From Pseudaminobacter sp040049255 (GTDB taxonomy: Bacteria > Pseudomonadota > Alphaproteobacteria > Rhizobiales > Rhizobiaceae), in assembly GCF_040049255.1 (NCBI RefSeq), contig NZ_JBDZDR010000001.1:1-64000 (forward strand): a DNA stretch of 64,000 nucleotides. Reading direction: 5' to 3'. Under the pieces are notes generated by a model, which saw nothing but the letters and a program-made list of their open reading frames with translations, was not told the origin of the DNA and did not search any database. This document shows, piece by piece, positions 16,626-28,904 of the stretch; the stretch's first letter is position 1, and each line of letters starts with the position of its first letter. A program made the translations under genes and the position numbers.

Positions 16626-17246
16626 TCAGTTCGCCGTCTTCGCCTTTTCCTGCTCTTCCTTGAGCTTCTTGGCGAAGTCCTCGTTGTTCTTGCTCACGAA
16701 CTCCTGGAGCTTCTTCTGGCGCTCCTCGAGATCGGACTGCTGCAGCGGCGCGCCGTCATAGGCGCCGGTGAAGCCCTGCAAGGAAACCTTTACCGGGTTC
16801 TGCTGGTTCTGGAAGTTGACCGAGGTCAAGGTCAGCTCAGAGCCCTTCTTGAACGAGCCGATCAGCTGGTCGGTGAGCGGCGCTTCGGCAACGCAACGGT
16901 CCGGGAAACAGATCACGTAGTCGAGCTTCTGCGCCTTGCCGCCGTCAATCTGGAGGCCGATGCCGGGAGGCACCAGGCGGCCGGTGGGAACCGTGACCTG
17001 GAATACCTTGCGGTTCACCTTGCCCTTGAGCTCGATGAGGCTGATGCCGGTCACCAGCTGGCCGGAGGCGGCGGTTGAGATGTGCTGGACGTTACAGATG
17101 TCGACGTCTTCCTGCTTGGAACAGGCCTTGAACCAACCCTGTGGAATTTGCTGCGCTGCGGCCGGCGCCAGCCCTGCGGCGAGCATGCCGACCACGCCTG
17201 CAGCCATAACCGAAAGACGTGCAGCGTCGGTTTTGAGGCTCGTCAT
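16626..17246 (-). CDS. Invasion-associated locus B (IalB) family protein
   Basis: A 206-residue exported protein with a signal peptide ending at AAAQ (about residue 32). The IalB-type domain follows, with three conserved cysteines visible in WFKACSKQEDVDICN and DYVICFPDRCVAEA, probably disulfide-forming in the periplasm. The C-terminal ~35 residues are a Lys/Glu-rich coiled-coil tail (LEERQKKLQEF, LKEEQEKAK). IalB contributes to host-cell entry in Bartonella, but homologues are general periplasmic proteins in Hyphomicrobiales and the role here is unknown. GAGG lies nine bases before the ATG. Confidence 0.88.
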   Translation of the reverse strand: MTSLKTDAARLSVMAAGVVGMLAAGLAPAAAQQIPQGWFKACSKQEDVDICNVQHISTAASGQLVTGISLIELKGKVNRKVFQVTVPTGRLVPPGIGLQIDGGKAQKLDYVICFPDRCVAEAPLTDQLIGSFKKGSELTLTSVNFQNQQNPVKVSLQGFTGAYDGAPLQQSDLEERQKKLQEFVSKNNEDFAKKLKEEQEKAKTAN

Positions 17247-17483
17247 CTATCTCAATCCTCTCAAATGATCCCGGGACCGGCTTGCTTGCCGTCGCCAACG
17301 CTACCTGTTGCGCAAATGCGGCGACAGCATGACTTTGACGGCGGTGTTACACCGGGCAGCGTTGCGAATCCAGCCCCGCTGCATGCGATTATTGGCGTCT
17401 GTCCCAACTAAACTCACAATAGTGTCGTCATGGTAGATTCCTTCTCGAATCGTCACCGAAAAGTTTGCCTTGGGATCCCCGTG

Positions 17484-19301
17484 ATGCGCCGCATGATTTT
17501 CTCGCTCTGTACCGCCGCAGCCATCCTGTCGAACGGCGGCGGGGCCTCTGCCGAACCGGTTCATGCGATCGCAATGCAGGGCGAACCCGCGCTGAAGGAC
17601 GGTTTCCGAAGCTTTCCCTATGCAAATCCGGACGCGCCGAAAGGCGGCAGCGTGACCTATTGTGTGGTCGGCACCTTCGACAATCTCAACCCGTTCATCA
17701 TCAAGAGCCTGCGCACCACCGCGCGCGGCATGATCGACACCATCTACGGCAACCTGGTGTTCGAGCCGCTGATGCAGCGCAGCGCCGATGAGGCGTTCTC
17801 TCTTTATGGGCTGCTTGCCGAATCGCTCGATATCTCGCCCGACCGAAAGGTTGCCGAATTCCATATCAATCCGAATGCCAAGTGGTCGGACGGGCAGCCG
17901 GTGACGGCGGACGACGTGGTGTTCACCTATGAGGTCTACACCGAAAAGGGCCGCCCGCCTTACAGCGACCGCATGAAGAAAATCGCCAAGCTGGAAAAGA
18001 CCGGCGAGCGCAGCGTGCGCTTCAGCTTCAACGAGAACGCCGACCGGGAATTTCCGCTGATCGTGGCGATGACGCCCATCATCCCGAAGCACGCCTTCGA
18101 CAAGGAAACCTTTGACCAGACCACGCTGAAGCCCCTGATCGGCAGCGGGCCATACCGGGTAGCGCAGGTGGTGCCGGGGCAGAGGATCGTCTTCGAGCGC
18201 AACCCCGATTACTGGGCGAAAGACCTGCCGTCCAAACGCGGCTTTGACAATTTCGACCGCATCACCATCGAATATTTCCTCAACGCCAATTCGCAGTTCG
18301 AAGCTTTCAAGAAAGGCATCTGCGCGCTTTACGAGGAGAACGATCCGGTCAAGCGGGAACGCAACCTCGACTTTCCAGCAATGCGCGAAGGCAAGGTGGT
18401 GACCGAGGTCTTCGAAAACGGACTGCCGCCGGTCGTCACCGGCTTCCTGTTCAACACGCGGCTGCCGAAATTCGCCGATGTGCGCGTGCGCCGCGCACTG
18501 GCCATGCTTTACGATTTCGAATGGGCCAACAAGAACCTCTTTAACAGCCAGTTCAAGCGCACGGCGAGCTACTGGCAGAACTCCGAGCTTTCCGCTTTAG
18601 GCAAGCCCGCCAGCGAAGCTGAACGCGCGCTGCTGGCGCCCTACTCCGGCATGGTGCTGCCCGAGGTGATGGACGGCACCTACCGTCCCGCTGAAACGGA
18701 CGGCTCCGGTCACGACCGCGCCCCGCTGAAGACGGCGCTGGACCTGCTGAAGAGCGCTGGCTACCGCATCGAGAACGGCAAGCTGCTCGATCCGCAAGGC
18801 CAGCCCTTCAGCTTCGAAATCCTCACTTCCTCCCAGAGCGAGGAGCGGCTGGCGGCGCTGTATCAGCGCACGCTGGCCAAGATCGGCATCGGGGTGAATA
18901 TCCGCGCCCTCGAGGCCGACCAGATCCAGATGCGCAAGCAGCGCTTCGACTTCGACGTGCTGATCGGCTCCACCGGCTTTCTGGGCACGCTGTCGCCGGG
19001 CATAGAGCTTACCTTCCGCTGGGGTTCGGAATCGGCAAACACGGAGGGATCGTTCAACCTGGCCGGCGTGGCCGAGCCCGCAATCGATGCGATGATCGAG
19101 GCGATGCTGAATGCCCGCGACAAGGACGCCTATGTGGCCGCAGTGCGTGCGCTCGACCGGCTGCTGATATCCGGGGCCTATATCGTGCCGATGCAATACG
19201 ACAACCGGCAGTACCTCTCCTATTGGAGCCAACTGGCGCATCCTGCCAAGACACCGGTGTTCGGCTATCAGCTTCCCACCTGGTGGCATAAGCAACCCTG
19301 A
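17484..19301 (+). CDS. Extracellular solute-binding protein, family 5 (YejA-like)
   Basis: A 605-residue peptide-type periplasmic binding protein (SBP_bac_5). The signal peptide ends at ASA (about residue 25); AMQGEPALKDGFRSFPYANP and the later IGSGPYRVAQVVPGQRIVFE and YWAKDLPSKRGFDNFDRITI are typical of YejA-like proteins, which bind oligopeptides such as microcin C in E. coli. The ATG at 17484 opens the signal peptide; an earlier frame start adds 18 non-homologous residues. No permease or ATPase genes follow (the next gene is a DsbA-type oxidoreductase), so it must work with a transporter encoded elsewhere. Confidence 0.88.
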   Translation: MRRMIFSLCTAAAILSNGGGASAEPVHAIAMQGEPALKDGFRSFPYANPDAPKGGSVTYCVVGTFDNLNPFIIKSLRTTARGMIDTIYGNLVFEPLMQRSADEAFSLYGLLAESLDISPDRKVAEFHINPNAKWSDGQPVTADDVVFTYEVYTEKGRPPYSDRMKKIAKLEKTGERSVRFSFNENADREFPLIVAMTPIIPKHAFDKETFDQTTLKPLIGSGPYRVAQVVPGQRIVFERNPDYWAKDLPSKRGFDNFDRITIEYFLNANSQFEAFKKGICALYEENDPVKRERNLDFPAMREGKVVTEVFENGLPPVVTGFLFNTRLPKFADVRVRRALAMLYDFEWANKNLFNSQFKRTASYWQNSELSALGKPASEAERALLAPYSGMVLPEVMDGTYRPAETDGSGHDRAPLKTALDLLKSAGYRIENGKLLDPQGQPFSFEILTSSQSEERLAALYQRTLAKIGIGVNIRALEADQIQMRKQRFDFDVLIGSTGFLGTLSPGIELTFRWGSESANTEGSFNLAGVAEPAIDAMIEAMLNARDKDAYVAAVRALDRLLISGAYIVPMQYDNRQYLSYWSQLAHPAKTPVFGYQLPTWWHKQP

Positions 19302-19331
19302 GTCGGCACGGCCGGCAGAAAGGAGCCCGCG

Positions 19332-20015
19332 ATGAGCGGCCCGAAGCAATCCATCACCGTCGACGTGGTGTCGGACGTGGTCTGCCCCTGGTGCTTCATC
19401 GGCCAGAAGCGGCTCGACAAGGCGGTCGCCGCCGTGCCGGAGGTGGATGTCGAGATCCGCTGGCGTCCGTTCCAGCTCGACCCGACCATTCCGTCGCAAG
19501 GCCGGAACCGCAGGCAATATATGCTGGCCAAGTTCGGCAGTGAGGAGCGCCTGCGCGAAATCCATGCCAATGTCGGCCAGGTCGGCAAGGCCGAGGGCAT
19601 CGATTTTGATTTCGGGGCCATCGCGGTTTCGCCCAACACGCTCGATGCGCACCGCCTGCTGCGCTGGGCCGCGTCGAACGGTGGCGAGGTTCAGGGCCGC
19701 CTCGCCCGGCGGCTGTTCCAGCTTTACTTTGAGGAAGGCAAAAATATCGGCGACCATGCCGTGCTTGTAGAGGCCGCGCGCGAAGCCGGAATGGATGCGC
19801 CAGTGGTGGAAGCCATGCTGGCGACCGATGCCGACCGAGACGCGGTCGCCAACGAGGCGGCGACGGCTTCGCACATGGGCATCACGGGGGTTCCCTGCTT
19901 CCTGTTCGAAGGCAAATATGCCGTGATGGGAGCGCAGGACAGCGCGGTGCTGGCCGATGCGATCCGCCAGATCGCCGCCGCCAAGGCGCGCGGGGAACTG
20001 GAGCCGGTGCAGTAG
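19332..20015 (+). CDS. DsbA-family oxidoreductase (FrnE-like)
   Basis: A 227-residue thioredoxin-fold protein of the DSBA/FrnE type with active-site CPWC at residues 18-21, the inserted helical domain in the middle, and the cis-Pro loop in GVPCFLFEGKYAVMG (about residues 183-197). There is no signal peptide, so it is cytoplasmic, unlike DsbA itself; relatives act as disulfide isomerases or in glutathione-linked chemistry. AAAGGAG lies eight bases before the ATG and the gene starts 30 bases after the binding-protein gene, so the two are probably co-transcribed. Confidence 0.88.
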   Translation: MSGPKQSITVDVVSDVVCPWCFIGQKRLDKAVAAVPEVDVEIRWRPFQLDPTIPSQGRNRRQYMLAKFGSEERLREIHANVGQVGKAEGIDFDFGAIAVSPNTLDAHRLLRWAASNGGEVQGRLARRLFQLYFEEGKNIGDHAVLVEAAREAGMDAPVVEAMLATDADRDAVANEAATASHMGITGVPCFLFEGKYAVMGAQDSAVLADAIRQIAAAKARGELEPVQ

Positions 20016-20027
20016 GGCGCTGGCGTT

Positions 20028-20115
20028 CCCTCCCCCTTGAGGGGAGGGTCGAACCGCGTAGCGGATCGCGGTGGGGTCGTTGCGGCAGCGCGCGACATGG
20101 ACCTACCCCTCCCGG
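20028..20115. repeat. Rhizobial-type intergenic palindromic repeat
   Basis: CCCTCCCC (20028-20035) pairs with GGGGAGGG (20041-20048) over a 5-nt loop, followed by a second palindrome ACCGC...GCGGT (about 20053-20072), GGTGGGGTCG and a closing CTACCCCTCCCGGGCG. This CCCTCCCCCTTGAGGGGAGG-type unit is a common dispersed intergenic repeat in Mesorhizobium and relatives. It fills the space between the convergent frnE-like and mfd genes and may act as a transcription stop. Confidence 0.7.
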
Positions 20116-20136
20116 GCGCGGCTGCGTTGACAGCTA

Positions 20137-23634
<3,498 letters not shown>

Positions 23635-23635
23635 C

Positions 23636-23920
23636 CTAAAAGCTCTTGGACCGGCTAGAGGCCAGGATCTTGCGGTAGATCGCGCTGTCGACAGCCGGCG
23701 GAACGGGCTGCTCGCCGGTGATCCAGGAGAGCAGGTCGACGTCGTTCAACTCAAGCAGCGTCTCGTATTCGTCCAGTTCGGCGTCGGACAGGGCGTCGAT
23801 GGTGGTGTCGGCGAAATGGCCGAGAATCAGGTCCATCTCGCGCGTGCCGCGATGCCAGGATCGGAAAAGAAGCTTGCGCCGACGCGTGTCCAGCCCCTCA
23901 GTCGATCGTGTCGTGCCCAT
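23636..23920 (-). CDS. sdhE: FAD assembly factor SdhE (succinate dehydrogenase assembly factor 2)
   Basis: A 94-residue SdhE/Sdh5-type protein that attaches FAD covalently to succinate dehydrogenase flavoprotein. The core RRKLLFRSWHRGTREMDLIL contains the family RGxxE motif (RGTRE); an acidic helix SDAELDEYETLLEL and DLLSWITGEQP follow. The ATG at 23920 is preceded by AGAGGAAAAGG; the upstream Arg-rich reading is non-homologous. It lies directly before mfd, a gene order common in rhizobia, and diverges from recG. Confidence 0.92.
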   Translation of the reverse strand: MGTTRSTEGLDTRRRKLLFRSWHRGTREMDLILGHFADTTIDALSDAELDEYETLLELNDVDLLSWITGEQPVPPAVDSAIYRKILASSRSKSF

Positions 23921-24015
23921 GATGAACCTTTTCCTCTGTGCCGAGCGGCGCATATAGCGTGGATGACGCGGCCTGTCAGCCTTGCGCATGGTCGCGGGGC
24001 GCATAAGCTGGCGCC

Positions 24016-26124
24016 ATGCGCCCTTCCCTTCTCGACCCGCTGTTCGTCCCGATCACTTCGCTTGCCGGGGTTGGGCCGAAGATTGCCGACCTAATCGCCA
24101 AGGTGGTGCCGGCCGACATTTCGGACCGCCCGACGCGGGCCGGCGACCTGATCTTCACGCTTCCGAACTCGGTGATCGACCGCCGCAACCGGCCCGGCAT
24201 CGCGCTGGCGCCCGGCGGCGCGATCGTGACGCTCGACGTGACGGTGGACCGCCACCAGCCGGCGCCGCCCGGCAACAAATCGGTGCCCTACCGGGTCTAT
24301 GCCTTCGACGACACCGGCGAGATTGCGCTGACCTTCTTCCGCGCCAACACCGCATGGCTTGAGCGCGCGCTGCCGGTGGGCGAGGAGGTGACCGTCAGCG
24401 GCCGGATGGAATGGTTCAACGGCCGCCCGAGCATGGTGCATCCCGACCACATTGCACGCGTGGCCGATGCCGGCGGCCTGCCGCTGGTCGAGCCGGTCTA
24501 TCCGCTCACCGCCGGGCTTTCGGGCAAGGTGCTGCGCCGCGCTATCGGACAGGCGCTGGAGCGAGTGCCGGAACTGCCGGAATGGCAGGATGCTGACGTG
24601 ATGCGTCGCCAGACCTTCCCCCCGCTGCGCGAGGCCTTGGGCCGCATCCACAACCCGGCCGACCCGATCGACGTCTCGCCCGACAGCGCGGCGTGGCGGC
24701 GGCTGGCGTATGACGAATTCCTGGCGGGCCAGATTTCGCTGGCGCTGGTGCGGGCCACCGTGCGCAAGCTTTCGGGCCGGCCGCTGACCGGCGACGGCAG
24801 GCTGATCGCTGCAATCAAGCGCGCCCTGCCCTATGAACTGACCGGATCGCAGACGCAGGCGCTGGCCGAGATAGACGCAGACCTGCAGAAGCCCGAGCGC
24901 ATGCTGCGGCTGCTGCAGGGCGATGTCGGCTCCGGCAAGACGGTGGTGGCACTCCTGGCCATGGCGCGCGCGGTGGAAGCCGGCGGACAGGCGGCGCTGA
25001 TGGCGCCGACCGAAATTCTTGCCCGCCAGCATTTTGCGGGAATAGCGCCGCTGGCCGAGAAGGCTGGCATGCGGGTGGCCGTGCTGACCGGCCGCGAAAA
25101 AGGTCGCGAGCGCGCCGAGATCCTAGCCGGCCTGGAAAGCGGCGAGATCAACATCGTAATGGGCACGCATGCCCTATTCCAGGAGACGGTGCGGTTCCGA
25201 GACCTCGCGCTGGCAGTAATCGACGAACAGCACCGCTTCGGCGTGCATCAACGCCTTGCCATGACCGCCAAGGGCGATGCACCCGACATGCTGGTGATGA
25301 CGGCGACGCCGATACCGCGCACGCTGGTGCTGACCGCCTTCGGCGACATGGACGTTTCGCGCCTGACCGAAAAGCCAGTCGGCCGCCAGCCGATCCGCAC
25401 CATCACGCTGCCGCTGGACCGGCTGGACGAACTAGTCGGGCGCATGCGCGACGCGGTGGCCGATGGGCAGAAGGTCTACTGGATCTGCCCGCTGGTGGAG
25501 GAATCCGAAGAGATCAAGCTGATGTCGGCGGAGGACCGCTTCGCCTCGCTGAAGCCGGTATTCGGCAATTCGATTGGCCTCGTGCATGGCCGCATGAAGG
25601 GCGCGGAGAAGGATGAGGCGATGCGCGCCTTCAAGGATGGCGAGACGCGCATCCTGATCGCCACGACGGTCATCGAGGTTGGCGTGGATGTGCCGGATGC
25701 AACGATCATCGTCATCGAACACGCCGAGCGTTTCGGGCTCGCCCAGCTCCACCAGCTGCGCGGACGCGTCGGGCGCGGCTCCAAGGCATCGACCTGCGTG
25801 CTGCTCTACAAGGACCCGCTGGGTGAAACCGCCAAGCGGCGCCTATCGGTGATGAGGGAGACGGAGGACGGCTTCCGCATTTCGGAGGAAGACCTGAAGC
25901 TGCGCGGCGAAGGCGAACTGCTAGGCACGCGACAGTCCGGAACGCCGGGATTTCAGGTCGCGCGCATCGAGGCGCACGCCGATCTGCTGGAGATCGCCCG
26001 CGACGACGCCCGCCTGCTGCTTACCCGCGACCCGGAACTGAAGTCGGCGCGCGGCGAAGCGGTGCGGACGCTGCTCTATTTGTTCGGGCGCGACGAGGCG
26101 GTGCGGCTGTTGCGTGCCGGCTGA
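24016..26124 (+). CDS. recG: ATP-dependent DNA helicase RecG
   Basis: A 702-residue branch-migrating helicase that regresses stalled forks and processes Holliday junctions. The N-terminal wedge domain has an OB-fold (about residues 75-150); the helicase core has Walker A LLQGDVGSGKTVVALLA (about 300), DEQHRFG box, TATPIPRTL and QLRGRVGRG. Full length, with ATG at 24016. The last 49 bases overlap the 3' end of the convergent DUF502 gene, so no terminator separates them. Confidence 0.97.
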   Translation: MRPSLLDPLFVPITSLAGVGPKIADLIAKVVPADISDRPTRAGDLIFTLPNSVIDRRNRPGIALAPGGAIVTLDVTVDRHQPAPPGNKSVPYRVYAFDDTGEIALTFFRANTAWLERALPVGEEVTVSGRMEWFNGRPSMVHPDHIARVADAGGLPLVEPVYPLTAGLSGKVLRRAIGQALERVPELPEWQDADVMRRQTFPPLREALGRIHNPADPIDVSPDSAAWRRLAYDEFLAGQISLALVRATVRKLSGRPLTGDGRLIAAIKRALPYELTGSQTQALAEIDADLQKPERMLRLLQGDVGSGKTVVALLAMARAVEAGGQAALMAPTEILARQHFAGIAPLAEKAGMRVAVLTGREKGRERAEILAGLESGEINIVMGTHALFQETVRFRDLALAVIDEQHRFGVHQRLAMTAKGDAPDMLVMTATPIPRTLVLTAFGDMDVSRLTEKPVGRQPIRTITLPLDRLDELVGRMRDAVADGQKVYWICPLVEESEEIKLMSAEDRFASLKPVFGNSIGLVHGRMKGAEKDEAMRAFKDGETRILIATTVIEVGVDVPDATIIVIEHAERFGLAQLHQLRGRVGRGSKASTCVLLYKDPLGETAKRRLSVMRETEDGFRISEEDLKLRGEGELLGTRQSGTPGFQVARIEAHADLLEIARDDARLLLTRDPELKSARGEAVRTLLYLFGRDEAVRLLRAG

Positions 26125-26804
26125 GTGACATCGAACTCATTCGGATTGCCGAGCTGCTCCAGGGCCGGGGCGCCCATCTGGGTGACCTTGGCCTTGACCT
26201 CCGGTGCGACCAGACCGGCGGAAACGATGAGCTTGGCGCCGTCCTCGATGGTCATGTCCAGCAGAACGATGTCGGACTTGCGCACATACATGAGGAAGCC
26301 CGTCGTGGGATTGGGCGTGCACGGCATGAAGACGCCCACCATCGGGTCGTCTTCGACATCGAGCTTCTCGTTGATTTCCGAGTATTTCTCGCCAGCGACG
26401 AAAACCAGCGACCACACGCCCTTGCGCGGATACTCGACGAGGCCGACGGTGCGAAACATTTCGTTCTTGTTGGACAACACCGTTTCGAAGATCTGCTTCA
26501 GCGCCCGATAGACGCCGCGCACCAGCGGCATGCGGTCGAGCAGCCTTTCGCTGATCGAAATGAGGGTGCGGCCGATGATGTTGGCCGTGAGAAAGCCGAC
26601 AAGCGTTATCAGCAGCAGCGCGATGATGAGGCCAAAGCCAGGCACCGCAAACGGCAGATAGTAGTCGGGGTTGTAGCGGCTCGGGAGATAGGGTTTTACC
26701 CAGGAATCGACCCAGCCGACGAATGACCACGCCAGATAGACCGTGATCGCCAGGGGCGCAGTCACGATGAAGCCGGTCAGAAAATAGTTCCGCAGACGCG
26801 CCAT
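26076..26804 (-). CDS. DUF502 domain-containing membrane protein
   Basis: A 242-residue protein with two N-terminal transmembrane helices (FLTGFIVTAPLAITVYLAWS and FGLIIALLLITLVGFLTANI) followed by a soluble DUF502 domain with RGVYRALKQIFETV and the MPCTPNPTTGFLMYV segment. Function is not established; the family is widespread in proteobacteria, cyanobacteria and plant chloroplasts/Golgi. The final ~16 residues (polar, Arg/Ser-rich) are encoded antisense to the end of recG. The next gene on the same strand upstream is glmS. Confidence 0.9.
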   Translation of the reverse strand: MARLRNYFLTGFIVTAPLAITVYLAWSFVGWVDSWVKPYLPSRYNPDYYLPFAVPGFGLIIALLLITLVGFLTANIIGRTLISISERLLDRMPLVRGVYRALKQIFETVLSNKNEMFRTVGLVEYPRKGVWSLVFVAGEKYSEINEKLDVEDDPMVGVFMPCTPNPTTGFLMYVRKSDIVLLDMTIEDGAKLIVSAGLVAPEVKAKVTQMGAPALEQLGNPNEFDVTQPARNSRTASSRPNK

Positions 26805-26920
26805 GTGGTTTCCGGGATCGAGGGTTTAATTTCGAGGCGCATGCACGCCGCCAGCCCCGTCCATATAATGCAGGAGGCGCCCGAAAGGATACCGGAATGT
26901 TCTGGTCGGTTTTTGGCCGA

Positions 26921-28744
26921 CTACTCCACCGTGACCGACTTGGCGAGGTTGCGCGGCTGGTCGACGTCCGTACCCATGAAAACGGCGGTGTAGTAGGCCA
27001 GCATCTGGATGGGCAGCGCGTAGATGATCGGGGTGATGATTTCCGGCACGTCCGGCAGCACGATGGTCTCCAGCGTGTCGAGCGAGGCCTGCTCGGCACC
27101 CTTGCGGTCGGTGATCAGGATGATCTTGCCACCGCGCGCCGCCACTTCCTGCATGTTCGAGACCGTTTTCTCGAAAATGCGATCGTGCGGGGCAATCACG
27201 ATCACCGGCATGTTCTCGTCGATCAGTGCGATGGGGCCATGCTTCAACTCGCCGGCGGCATAGCCCTCGGCGTGGATGTAGGAGATTTCCTTGAGCTTCA
27301 GCGCGCCTTCCATGGCGAGGGGGAAATTGGTGTCGCGACCGAGATAGAGCACGTGGCGGTAGTGCGAAAGCTCGCGCGCCACCTTCTCGATCTGCTGGTC
27401 GAGCTTGAGCACCTGGTTGGCAAAGCGCGGCGCCTCGGAAAGCGCGCGCACCAGCGCCTTTTCCTCATCCGGCGAGACCGTGCCGCGCGCTACGCCGGCG
27501 CGAACGGCAAGCGAGGCGAGCACCGAGAGCTGGCAGGTGAAGGCCTTGGTGGAGGCGACGCCGATCTCGGGGCCGGCGAGCGTCGGCAGAACCACGTCCG
27601 ACTCGCGCGCTATGGTGGATTCGCGTACGTTGACGATGGCGCCGATGGGCACGCCCGCCTTGCGGCAATAGCGTAGCGAGGCCAGCGTATCGGCGGTTTC
27701 GCCCGACTGCGAAATGAAGATCGCCGCGCTGTTCTTCGAGATCGGCATCTCGCGATAGCGGAACTCGGAAGCGATATCGATATCGACCGGCAGGCGCGCG
27801 ATGCGCTCGAACCAGTATTTTCCGACCACGCCGCTGAGATAGGCGGTGCCGCAGGCTGAAATCGCCAGGCGGTCGATCTCGGCGAAGTCGAACGGCAGGT
27901 CGAGCGTCCTGGAGACGCCGGCGGTGAAATCCAGATAGTTGGCGAGCGTGTGGGAAATGACCTCCGGCTGCTCGTGGATTTCCTTCTCCATGAAGTGGCG
28001 GTGGTTGCCCTTGTCGACCATGAAGGCGGTGCCGAGCGACTGCTGGCGCCGGCGCTCGACCGGATTGCCTTCCATGTCGAAGATGCTGACCGAATCGCGG
28101 CGCACCACGGCCCAGTCGCCATCCTCCAGATAGGTGACGGAATTGGTGAAGGGCGCGAGCGCGATGGCGTCGGAGCCGAGGAACATTTCGCCCTCGCCAT
28201 GGCCGACGGCCAGCGGCGGACCGCTGCGGGCGCCGACGATGAGGTCCTCGTCGCCGCGGAACATGATGGCCAGCGCGAAAGCGCCCTCCAGCCGCCTCAG
28301 CGCCTGGTGCGCCGCCTCGATGGGCGTCGCGCCACGTGAAAGGGCGCGGGAAACGAGATGCGCCACAACCTCAGTGTCGGTCTGCGAGGTGAATTCGTAG
28401 CCGTCGGCGATCAACTCGCTGCGCAGTTCAGCGAAGTTCTCGATGATGCCGTTGTGGACCACAGCGACGTCGTCGGAGAAATGCGGATGGGCGTTGGTTT
28501 CATTGGGAACGCCGTGGGTGGCCCAGCGCGTGTGGCCGATGCCAATGCTGCCTTCCAAAGGCTCGGCGTTCAGCCGCCGTTCGAGGTTGATCAGCTTGCC
28601 CTCGGCGCGGCGTCGGGCCAGCTGGCCGCGCTCGATGGTGGCGACGCCGGCCGAGTCGTAGCCGCGATACTCAAGCCGCTTCAGCGCATCGACGATCAGC
28701 GCTGCGACCGCACCCTGGCCGACAATTGCAACGATTCCGCACAT
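26921..28744 (-). CDS. glmS: Glutamine-fructose-6-phosphate aminotransferase (isomerizing) GlmS
   Basis: A 607-residue enzyme making glucosamine-6-phosphate from fructose-6-phosphate and glutamine, the first step to UDP-GlcNAc. The N-terminal glutaminase domain begins MCGIVAIVGQG with catalytic Cys2; two SIS isomerase domains follow (SQSGETADTLASLRYCRK near residue 345, and the second around 460-590). Ends with the conserved KSVTVE tail. It follows glmU on the same strand with a 160-bp gap, so the amino-sugar pathway genes are clustered and probably co-transcribed. No glmS ribozyme is expected or seen in this phylum. Confidence 0.98.
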   Translation of the reverse strand: MCGIVAIVGQGAVAALIVDALKRLEYRGYDSAGVATIERGQLARRRAEGKLINLERRLNAEPLEGSIGIGHTRWATHGVPNETNAHPHFSDDVAVVHNGIIENFAELRSELIADGYEFTSQTDTEVVAHLVSRALSRGATPIEAAHQALRRLEGAFALAIMFRGDEDLIVGARSGPPLAVGHGEGEMFLGSDAIALAPFTNSVTYLEDGDWAVVRRDSVSIFDMEGNPVERRRQQSLGTAFMVDKGNHRHFMEKEIHEQPEVISHTLANYLDFTAGVSRTLDLPFDFAEIDRLAISACGTAYLSGVVGKYWFERIARLPVDIDIASEFRYREMPISKNSAAIFISQSGETADTLASLRYCRKAGVPIGAIVNVRESTIARESDVVLPTLAGPEIGVASTKAFTCQLSVLASLAVRAGVARGTVSPDEEKALVRALSEAPRFANQVLKLDQQIEKVARELSHYRHVLYLGRDTNFPLAMEGALKLKEISYIHAEGYAAGELKHGPIALIDENMPVIVIAPHDRIFEKTVSNMQEVAARGGKIILITDRKGAEQASLDTLETIVLPDVPEIITPIIYALPIQMLAYYTAVFMGTDVDQPRNLAKSVTVE

Positions 28745-28904
28745 ATGTCCGGCCCCCGATTCCCGTCAAAACTGCCCCCGGCTATCTAGTTGCTGCGGCC
28801 GCAGGGCGGAAGTCACATTGCATTTCGTTTCATGACAGCCGAAACGGCTGGAAAATCAAACCACTGCAGGCAGCACCGGTTGCAGGACAATAAGTCCGAA
28901 ACCG

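Noticed and set aside
17301..18092. 263-codon frame opposite the YejA-like gene
   Set aside because: Shadow of the binding-protein gene and the upstream space; no motif.
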